A program made the position numbers and the translations under genes. A DNA stretch of 64,000 nt. It comes from QHXW01 sp035297145 (GTDB taxonomy: Bacteria; Acidobacteriota; Terriglobia; Bryobacterales; Bryobacteraceae). Under the pieces are notes generated by a model, which saw only the letters and a program-made list of their open reading frames with translations, was not told the DNA's origin and did no database searches. Positions within the stretch are counted from its first letter, which is position 1. Each line of letters starts with the position of its first letter. Of the stretch, positions 54,902-61,452 are shown one piece after another. Location of the stretch: positions 127,166 to 191,165 of the forward strand of contig DATGZN010000112.1 in NCBI GenBank assembly GCA_035297145.1, in the 5' to 3' direction.

Positions 54902-55801
54902 ATGAAAGTTTCCCTGGGCAGTTGGGCTTTTTCCTTCGGTCCGTTCGCGGACCATCCCATTCCATTTGAGAAAACGGCCAGACGGCTTTCCGAAGCCGGC
55001 TATGACGGCATCGAGATCTGCGGGTTTCCGCCGCACATAACGCTCGATCAGTATCCCAGCAAGGACTCGCGGCGCGAGCTGGTGCAGTTCCTGCGTGACA
55101 ATCGCCTGGGTGTGTCCGGCTATGCGGCGGATTTTACCAGTGTGAATCCGGTGATTCCGGGCAACAAGGACCGCTACCTGGATCTGGTGAAGCGAAACGC
55201 GGAGATGTGCGCGGATATCGGCAGCCCGTGCCTTCGCGTGGATACCATTGCCGCTCCGGGATCAATTGAAGACAGCGCCTACCAGTCCGCTTTCGACCGC
55301 CTGGCCGCCCTATGGCACGATGCCGCCGGAATCGCCCAGCAGGCCGGCGTGCGCATGGTCTGGGAATTCGAGCCAGGTTTTTCTTTTAACAAGCCTTCGG
55401 AAGTGCTGGCCATGCACCAGAAAGTGGCGCATCCGAATTTCTTCGTGATGTTCGACACCTCGCACGCCTACATGTGCGCTGTGGTGGGCGCGCGGCAGCA
55501 CGGCGTTAAGGAGACTCTGCCCGGCGGCGTCGCGGAATTCCTGGAGAAGCTCAAGGGCCGCATCGGTGCAATCCACCTCATCGATTCCGATGGTACGCTG
55601 CACGGCGATGAAACCAGCACCCACCGCCCGTTTAGCGAAGGCTTCATCGACTTTCGAACCATCGCGCCGAAACTGCTGGAGGTCCCGAACATCGAGTGGT
55701 GGTGCATCGACATGTGTTTCTGGGCCGGATCCTGGGAACTGGTCGAGCCGAGTCTCCAATTCGTGCGCAATCTGCTGGGTGCTCACGCCGTGGTCGCATG
55801 A
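54902..55801 (+). CDS. sugar phosphate isomerase/epimerase (cytosolic TIM barrel)
   Basis: A 299-residue xylose-isomerase-like enzyme. The barrel opening is KVSLGSWAFSFGPF, and metal-site regions are VWEFEPGFSF (Glu), FVMFDTSHAYM (Asp and His) and IHLIDSDGT. No signal peptide, so unlike the copy at 47234 it is cytosolic. ATG 54902 is preferred because the family opening follows at once; the frame extends to 54836. Its TGA overlaps the start of the amidohydrolase (ATGA), so they are co-translated. Substrate unknown; the sugar context is suggestive. Confidence 0.85.
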   Translation: MKVSLGSWAFSFGPFADHPIPFEKTARRLSEAGYDGIEICGFPPHITLDQYPSKDSRRELVQFLRDNRLGVSGYAADFTSVNPVIPGNKDRYLDLVKRNAEMCADIGSPCLRVDTIAAPGSIEDSAYQSAFDRLAALWHDAAGIAQQAGVRMVWEFEPGFSFNKPSEVLAMHQKVAHPNFFVMFDTSHAYMCAVVGARQHGVKETLPGGVAEFLEKLKGRIGAIHLIDSDGTLHGDETSTHRPFSEGFIDFRTIAPKLLEVPNIEWWCIDMCFWAGSWELVEPSLQFVRNLLGAHAVVA

Positions 55802-56913
55802 ACCGGCGAACCTTCCTGCAAGTGGCGGCGGCAGGGCCTATTACGCTGCCCGAGTTTCATCCGAAAAGCATGCTGCACGTGCCCGAGCATCCCGTGCCGC
55901 GCGCCAAGTTTCCCGCCATCGATGTTCACACCCACCTGTTCGGGGCGGGGCGCAAAGCGGCTCCCGATTCCGCCGAGGCACATGCGGAACTGGCCCAGGT
56001 TGCCAAGTACATGGACGAATGCAACCTCGAAACCCTGCTTAATCTGACCGGTGGGAACTCCCAAACGCTGGCGGCGATCCGCAAAACCATGGTGGATTTT
56101 GGTGCTAAATTCATCACCGCGGCGGAACCGGTGTGGTCGCGCGCCAGCGAGCCTGGTTATGCGCAGTGGCAGGCGGAGGAGTTACAGAAATGCAAGCAGG
56201 AAGGGGCCGTTGCCTTGAAGATCGTCAAGGTCCTGGGGCTCTACCTGCGCGAGAACGGAAAGCTGGTGGCGATCGACGATCCGCGCTTCGATCCTATGTG
56301 GGATGCGGCCGGCTCGCTCGATCTGCCGGTCATGATCCACACCGGCGATCCCGGCGCGTTCTTCACGCCGATCGACCGGTTCAGCGAGCGCTATGAGGAG
56401 CTGCAAAACCATCCCGACTGGTCTTTCTACGGCCGCGATTTCCCCCTGCGCAGCGAGTTGCATGAGGCACGCAACCGCGTAGCTGCGCGCCATCCCAAGA
56501 CAAAGTTCGTCTACCTGCACGTAGGAAATGATGCCGAGGATCTCGCCGTGGCGAGCGGATGGCTGGATCGCTATCCGAACGTGCAAGTTGAAATCGCCGC
56601 GCGCTTGGGAGAACTGGGCCGCCAGCCGCGTGCCTCCCGGAAGTTCTTCGAACGCTACCAGGACCGCATTATGTTCGGCACCGACGCAACCTGGAATGCC
56701 GGAAAGGAATTGCCGCAGCAGGATCTGAAGCCGGAAATGTACCGCTGCTATTTCCGGTTTCTCGAAACCGACGACGAGTATTTCGACTACGCGCCGTCAG
56801 AAGTCCCGCCGCAAGGCCGCTGGAAAATCTACGGCATCGCGCTGCCGGATGGAATTCTAAAAAAGCTCTATCACAACAACGCGGCTCGCCTATTCCGGCT
56901 CAAGACGATCTAG
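55798..56913 (+). CDS. amidohydrolase family protein (TIM-barrel metal hydrolase) with Tat-like signal
   Basis: A 371-residue enzyme of the amidohydrolase-2 group. The N-terminus MNRRTFLQVAAAGPITLPEF looks like a Tat signal. Metal motifs: AIDVHTHLFG (HxH), VMIHTGDPG, YLHVGND and IMFGTDATW with the catalytic Asp. This group includes decarboxylases and lactonases; a sugar lactonase or aldonate role would fit the neighbouring isomerase but is only inferred. The start overlaps the isomerase stop by four bases; the open frame upstream to 55696 is the isomerase in another frame. Confidence 0.85.
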   Translation: MNRRTFLQVAAAGPITLPEFHPKSMLHVPEHPVPRAKFPAIDVHTHLFGAGRKAAPDSAEAHAELAQVAKYMDECNLETLLNLTGGNSQTLAAIRKTMVDFGAKFITAAEPVWSRASEPGYAQWQAEELQKCKQEGAVALKIVKVLGLYLRENGKLVAIDDPRFDPMWDAAGSLDLPVMIHTGDPGAFFTPIDRFSERYEELQNHPDWSFYGRDFPLRSELHEARNRVAARHPKTKFVYLHVGNDAEDLAVASGWLDRYPNVQVEIAARLGELGRQPRASRKFFERYQDRIMFGTDATWNAGKELPQQDLKPEMYRCYFRFLETDDEYFDYAPSEVPPQGRWKIYGIALPDGILKKLYHNNAARLFRLKTI

Positions 56914-56915
56914 CT

Positions 56916-57452
56916 TCAACGCGCGACTTTCACCGGCACGCTCGCCTCAACATCCTGCCAGGCCAGTTTGAGTGTGAAGGCGTCGGATCCGCTGGGTGCC
57001 ATGCTGATGGTGAACTCTTCCACCGGCGAGCTGAGTTTGGCAACGTGCATCTTGGTGCGACCCACGTCCTCCGATTCCTTGTAGGTAAACGCGCCCCACT
57101 GCTTCGCGTTCTTGCTGATGATCAGCGTCCAGGAATCCGCTTCGGGAATGGTGAACAGACCATACGTGCCCTTGGGAACCTTGAGGCCGTTGATGTCGAG
57201 ATCCGCATCCGTCTCGATCGTGGAGCACTGGTCAGCGCCGGTGCGCCACACCTTTCCGTAAGGCTCGTGGTCGCCAATCATCTTGCGTCCGCGAAGCGAC
57301 GGCCGTCCATAAGTGATCGTAATCTTGTGGCCTCCGGCTTCAACAGAGGTCGATTCGTGCGGGCTCTTGTTTTGCGCTGGAGCCACGTTGGCCAATCCGA
57401 AGATCAGCGCGCCGGTTGCTGCAATCGTCATGAGTTTGGGCATGTGGTCCAT
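56916..57452 (-). CDS. secreted DUF2911 protein
   Basis: A 178-residue exported protein. The signal peptide MPKLMTIAATGALIFGLANV ends near APAQ; a Met three codons upstream (57452) is used here, 57443 is equally possible. The domain has ITITYGRPSLRGRKMIG, YGKVWRTGADQCSTIE and PKGTYGLFTIPEADSWTLII, the conserved blocks of DUF2911, a family of unknown function common in Acidobacteriota and Bacteroidota. Convergent with the amidohydrolase gene (2-bp gap). Confidence 0.88.
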   Translation of the reverse strand: MDHMPKLMTIAATGALIFGLANVAPAQNKSPHESTSVEAGGHKITITYGRPSLRGRKMIGDHEPYGKVWRTGADQCSTIETDADLDINGLKVPKGTYGLFTIPEADSWTLIISKNAKQWGAFTYKESEDVGRTKMHVAKLSSPVEEFTISMAPSGSDAFTLKLAWQDVEASVPVKVAR

Positions 57453-57597
57453 TTTAGAACGGCCCCGAAGCCCGTGGGCATCCGCAATTTTCATGGTCGC
57501 CGATGGCCGCCACCTGCTCCGCTGCAACCGAAGGCCGGTCTATTGCATCAATACCGATTAGGGTAAAATAGAGCAAAAACCTTTGGACATCCGAGGT

Positions 57598-58449
57598 ATG
57601 AGGCCACTTCTGTTCTTTTCGCTCGTCTGCGCAACTCTTGTCGCCAAGAGTCCCGGCTATGAGCGCGCTCGGGCGCTTTATGAGAACACCGACTACGATG
57701 GCTCGCTGGCGCTGTTGTTGCCGGCCGAGGAAAAAGACGTTTCCACCCTGGTCCTGATCGGTCAGAACTATTTCATGATGCGCGATGCCACGCGCGCCTC
57801 GGAGTTCTTCCAGCAGGCCGTCGACCTCGAGCCTACTAACTCGGTTTACTACCACTGGCTGGGCCGCGCATGGGGCCTGCGCGCAGAGACCGGCAGCATC
57901 TTTACCGCCATGAGCAGTGCCTCAAAAGCGCGGCAGAATTTCGAAAAGGCTATCGAACTCGACCCCCACAACTCCGAGGCCGTGAACGATCTGTTCGAGT
58001 TCTATGTAGAGGCCCCTGGTTTCATTGGCGGCGGCCTGGATAAGGCAGCGGCGTTGGCGGAACGCATCGCCGCTCACGACGCCGCTGAGGGGAACTACGC
58101 GCAGGCGCGCATGGCGGAAAAGAGAAAGGAATACTCGCGCGCCGAAAGTCACCTGCGCCGGGCCATGGAGCTGGCGCCTCGCCAGGTGGGCCGCGTGATC
58201 GACCTGGCCAAGTTCCTCGCCAAGCACGGAGACTTCGAGGAAAGCGAAAAGAGCTTCCAGGCGGCCGAGAAAATCGCCCCCGGTGCTCCCAGATTGATGT
58301 TCGCTCGCGCCTCCGCCTACATCCAGGCCAAGCGCAATATCGAAACGGCCAAGAGTCTCTTGCAGAAGTATCTGACGGCCCAGTTGACGCCGGATGATCC
58401 GCCGCGCGAGGAAGCGCGCAAGCTCCTGCAAGAGGTCTCGGGCGGCTAG
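57598..58449 (+). CDS. exported TPR-repeat protein
   Basis: A 283-residue protein with a short signal-like N-terminus (MRPLLFFSLVCATLVAKS) and helical TPR pairs (ASEFFQQAVDLEPTNSVYYH, ARQNFEKAIELDPHNSEAVN, RAESHLRRAMELAPRQVGRV). ATG 57598 is chosen over TTG 57583 since it has GAGG upstream and opens the signal. It precedes an ABC permease by 6 bp, so the pair probably functions together, perhaps as a periplasmic adaptor. Role unknown. Confidence 0.82.
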   Translation: MRPLLFFSLVCATLVAKSPGYERARALYENTDYDGSLALLLPAEEKDVSTLVLIGQNYFMMRDATRASEFFQQAVDLEPTNSVYYHWLGRAWGLRAETGSIFTAMSSASKARQNFEKAIELDPHNSEAVNDLFEFYVEAPGFIGGGLDKAAALAERIAAHDAAEGNYAQARMAEKRKEYSRAESHLRRAMELAPRQVGRVIDLAKFLAKHGDFEESEKSFQAAEKIAPGAPRLMFARASAYIQAKRNIETAKSLLQKYLTAQLTPDDPPREEARKLLQEVSGG

Positions 58450-58455
58450 CTGGAA

Positions 58456-59664
58456 ATGCATTTCAACGAGGCGCTCAACTTCAGCGCCCAGTCGCTTCGC
58501 GCCAATCCCGTCCGATCCATGCTCACTGGACTCGGCATGGTGATCGGGACAGCGTCGGTCATCCTGGTCGTCACCATCTCGCTCACCAGCCAGGAGTACA
58601 TTCTCGATCAAATCGAAGGTGTGGGATCGAACTTAGTTTATGCGCAGGCTGAGATTGCCACACAACTGAGCGATGCCCAGATCGACGCCGATTTCGTCAA
58701 ACTCGATGACGTTGCGGCCGTACGCGATCAACTGGCGGGGCGCATTACAGCAGCTTCCGCCATCATGAACACGTTCGACCGCATGCGCTTAGACGGCAAG
58801 GATCAGTACGTGCAAGTGATCGGCACCGACGAATTCTACAAGCCCGTGCGCAACATGGTCGTGCTCTCCGGCCGGTTTCTGGATTCGAGCGATGTCGCCC
58901 TCCGGCAGAAAGTCTGCCTGCTCACCGACAAGTTCGCCAAGCGCCTGTACGGCAGCGCGTCCGCCGCGCTGGGCAATGTCATCAAGATTCACGACCTACA
59001 ATTCACCGTGGTCGGAGCATTCAAGGAGAAGGTCGAGAGCTTCGGGCAGTCGGAGCTGGGCGCCGAGACAATTTTGATTCCCTTCACGGTGCTCCGCTAC
59101 TTCGCAGCCGCCGAGCGCGTTGACCCAATGGATGTGCAGGTCAAATCGGCAAGCGATGTCGAAGCGGTTACGCGGGAGATTAAGCACATTCTCGAAAGCC
59201 GCCATCGCCCTGGCGCGAAGTACCGCGTACAGAATCTCGCCGCTATTCTGGAGGCCGCGCGCAAGATCGCCACCATCCTGAGCCTCGTGCTGGTGCTGGT
59301 CTCCGCGATCGCGCTCGTCATCTCCGGGATCGGCATCATGAACATTATGCTGGTGACAGTAAGTGAACGGACCCGCGAAATCGGCATTCGTATGGCCGTG
59401 GGAGCGTCACGCAGCGAGATTCAATTGCAGTTTTTGACGGAGGCCGTGCTCATCAGCCTGACCGGCGGCGTGCTCGGTATTCTGGTAGGTGTGTCGTTGC
59501 CCCTCAGCGTTCAGCTCTTCGTGGATAACCTCCGCATCCCCGTCTCGCCCGCATCCATCATCATCGCCTTTAGCGTCTCCTGCGCCGTGGGCCTGATTTT
59601 CGGCTTGCTGCCCGCTCACCGCGCCTCGCGCCTTAACCCGACCGAAGCGCTACGATACGAGTAG
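58456..59664 (+). CDS. MacB/FtsX-type ABC transporter permease
   Basis: A 402-residue permease with one N-terminal helix (MLTGLGMVIGTASVILVVTIS), a periplasmic MacB_PCD domain (about 50-240) and three C-terminal helices ending with IIIAFSVSCAVGLIFGLLPA. The coupling motif SERTREIGIRMAVGASRSEI is present. No ATPase gene is adjacent, so an ATP-binding partner must be encoded elsewhere. Unlike the ADOP genes it is a single, not duplicated, unit. It follows a TPR gene by 6 bp. Possible roles are lipoprotein or peptide export by mechanotransmission. Confidence 0.9.
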   Translation: MHFNEALNFSAQSLRANPVRSMLTGLGMVIGTASVILVVTISLTSQEYILDQIEGVGSNLVYAQAEIATQLSDAQIDADFVKLDDVAAVRDQLAGRITAASAIMNTFDRMRLDGKDQYVQVIGTDEFYKPVRNMVVLSGRFLDSSDVALRQKVCLLTDKFAKRLYGSASAALGNVIKIHDLQFTVVGAFKEKVESFGQSELGAETILIPFTVLRYFAAAERVDPMDVQVKSASDVEAVTREIKHILESRHRPGAKYRVQNLAAILEAARKIATILSLVLVLVSAIALVISGIGIMNIMLVTVSERTREIGIRMAVGASRSEIQLQFLTEAVLISLTGGVLGILVGVSLPLSVQLFVDNLRIPVSPASIIIAFSVSCAVGLIFGLLPAHRASRLNPTEALRYE

Positions 59665-59673
59665 AGTTTTGCG

Positions 59674-60204
59674 ATGACGCCCAAGACACTGCTGTCGTTT
59701 GAGGATTTTGCGGCCCTGCCGAATGACGACCTGAAGCATGAGTTGAATGAGGGGGAACTGATCACCATGCCGCCACCCAAGCCGCGCCACGGAGATTGCC
59801 AGGTCAGATTGGCTGCGGCACTTGTGGAATTTGTGTCGTCGCGAGGCCTTGGGGCAGTCTATACCGAGAGTGGCTACCGCCTCACTCCCCATACTGTTCG
59901 CGGCCCCGACATCTCGTTCGTCAGCAATGCGCGCCTTCAAAATCCAGACGAGTATTTCGAAGGCGGCCCCGATCTCGCCGTGGAAATCGTCTCTCCTGGA
60001 GACGATGCGTCCGACCTTCACCAAAAAATCCAGCAGTATCTGGACGCCGGAACAGCCATCGTCTGGGTGGTCTATCCGCGCTCCCGCCAGATCGAGATTC
60101 ATACGCCGGACAAGACCATCCGAACGCTAGGCGTAGAAGACACGCTCAAAGCCCCCGGCCTGCTGTCCGGTTTTCAGCTCCCGGTGCGGGGTATTGTAGA
60201 GTAG
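59674..60204 (+). CDS. Uma2 family (DUF820) endonuclease-like protein
   Basis: A 176-residue PD-(D/E)XK-fold protein. The core blocks are LSFEDFAALP at the start, TPHTVRGPDISFVSN with the catalytic Asp, and DLAVEIVSPGD with the Glu; IVWVVYPRSRQIEIH follows. Uma2 genes are widespread and often scattered singly; whether they cleave DNA in the cell is unknown. It starts 9 bp after the permease, perhaps fortuitously. Confidence 0.88.
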   Translation: MTPKTLLSFEDFAALPNDDLKHELNEGELITMPPPKPRHGDCQVRLAAALVEFVSSRGLGAVYTESGYRLTPHTVRGPDISFVSNARLQNPDEYFEGGPDLAVEIVSPGDDASDLHQKIQQYLDAGTAIVWVVYPRSRQIEIHTPDKTIRTLGVEDTLKAPGLLSGFQLPVRGIVE

Positions 60205-60423
60205 GTCGCGGGCGAGATAGAGAGATCTCGCTTGTCTCTCTCTGCGTGCTCGGCGTCTCGCGTTGAAACTGGTTTTCCCAAGAGTTTCTTTCACTTCACA
60301 AGCGGCCTACGCTCTTTCGATGCTCGCTTTTGTTAGCAATCCGAGTGGATCACCATCAAAAGATTTTGCTCCGCAGGATAAAGAATTAACATTCACGGGT
60401 CGTCTCTCTCTATGAAGCACCGG

Positions 60424-60453
60424 CAGCGGTTTAGTGTTTTAACCCGCCCGCTG
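60424..60453 (+). promoter_or_regulatory. hairpin upstream of the second PilZ gene
   Basis: CAGCGG (60424-60429) and CCGCTG (60448-60453) are reverse complements with an 18-base loop, 25 bases upstream of ATG 60478. Position is like the hairpin before the first PilZ gene, but the sequences are unrelated. Confidence 0.3.
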
Positions 60454-60477
60454 AACCGGTTCGCCACGAGGTTGACT

Positions 60478-60813
60478 ATGGCACTCGCCAATTCGAATAC
60501 AGGACAAGCAAGCGCGCCGGCAATGGAAGCCCGCCCCAACCGCCGGTTGCATGAGCGCATCCCCATTAACCGGCAGGTGTATCTTTGCTGGCGTGAACGC
60601 CAGGGAGACCAGGTCCAGGCTGGACGCGCCATCGACGTCAGCAAATTCGGCATGTTAGTCGAAGCCGACAGGCCTATCGCTCCCGGAACCACCATTTCCG
60701 TCCAAACCAACTCGGCCATGCTTGGCAGTGCCTGCGTGCGCCACTGTACCCCGAGCGGAGTCAAGTACAAGATCGGCCTGCATATGCCCGATCGCATGTC
60801 CCGTGATCTGTGA
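60478..60813 (+). CDS. PilZ domain protein, copy 2
   Basis: A 111-residue paralogue of the gene at 54440. Motifs RRLHERIPINRQVYLCW and GRAIDVSKFGMLVEADRPI match the PilZ c-di-GMP site, and the C-terminal ACVRHCTPSGVKYKIGL block is almost the same as ACVRHCTPKGAKYRIGL in the first copy. ATG 60478 is taken by alignment with that copy; an ATG at 60412 would add 22 residues. Together with the receiver gene downstream it suggests local signalling genes, but no direct partner is evident. Confidence 0.82.
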   Translation: MALANSNTGQASAPAMEARPNRRLHERIPINRQVYLCWRERQGDQVQAGRAIDVSKFGMLVEADRPIAPGTTISVQTNSAMLGSACVRHCTPSGVKYKIGLHMPDRMSRDL

Positions 60814-61016
60814 CGGCTTGAAACGGTCGGGCTGGTGAGCTCACTATCGCTGTGAGCACTTAGTGCTGGCGTTTCGTACATAGGCCCGGCAGTGGACTCA
60901 TCTGATTAACCGAGGTTAGTAGTACTGGGCTGACTATTGCGCCCTCCGCATTTCTGCAACGGTAAAGCTTGATCGCACGTATGTCACAACTAGTTGCCAC
61001 ACGAGGAGACAAAGGA

Positions 61017-61451
61017 ATGGCTCTTGAAGGCCAACTCGACCCCAAAACGATTCTGGTCGTTGACGACGACATCTCGGTTCTGACCGTAGTCAAATGCATG
61101 TTGGAGTCCAGCGACTACAACGTGCTCCTGGCGAATAATGCAGAGGTGGCCTTGCGCATGGCGGAACGCGACGACCTGTCGATTGATCTGTTGCTCACCG
61201 ACGTCGTCATGCCCGATGTGGATGGCCCCGACCTGGCCAAACGCATCCAGGCAATCCGGCCCTCTCTAAGGGTGCTATTCATGTCCGGATGCGCGGACTC
61301 CGACGTGGTGCGCGTGAAAGTTCTGAGGCACGAGTTGGGATTTCTACCCAAGCCGTTCACTTCCGACAGCTTGTTAGATACCGTCCAGCGGGTCCTCATC
61401 GCGCCGGCCGAGCGGTCGTTCGCGGCGAAAGCCTGTGGCCGTCCGCAATAA
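61017..61451 (+). CDS. CheY-like response regulator receiver
   Basis: A 144-residue single-domain receiver. The acidic pocket is in ILVVDDDISVL, the phospho-acceptor Asp62 in LLLTDVVMPDVDG, and the conserved Lys in FLPKPFTSDSLL. No output domain is attached, so it acts by protein contact. ATG 61017 is preceded by GAGGAGACAAAGGA, a better start than the TTG at 60969. No histidine kinase is adjacent. The ADOP gene on the other strand ends next to it. Confidence 0.9.
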   Translation: MALEGQLDPKTILVVDDDISVLTVVKCMLESSDYNVLLANNAEVALRMAERDDLSIDLLLTDVVMPDVDGPDLAKRIQAIRPSLRVLFMSGCADSDVVRVKVLRHELGFLPKPFTSDSLLDTVQRVLIAPAERSFAAKACGRPQ

Positions 61452-61452
61452 C

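Noticed and set aside
60205..60411. Intergenic region before the second PilZ gene searched for a small gene or RNA
   Set aside because: Only short pyrimidine runs and a weak copy of the dispersed repeat; no convincing promoter, ORF or RNA fold.
60814..61016. Possible regulatory RNA before the receiver gene
   Set aside because: Only short imperfect hairpins; no conserved riboswitch pattern recognised.
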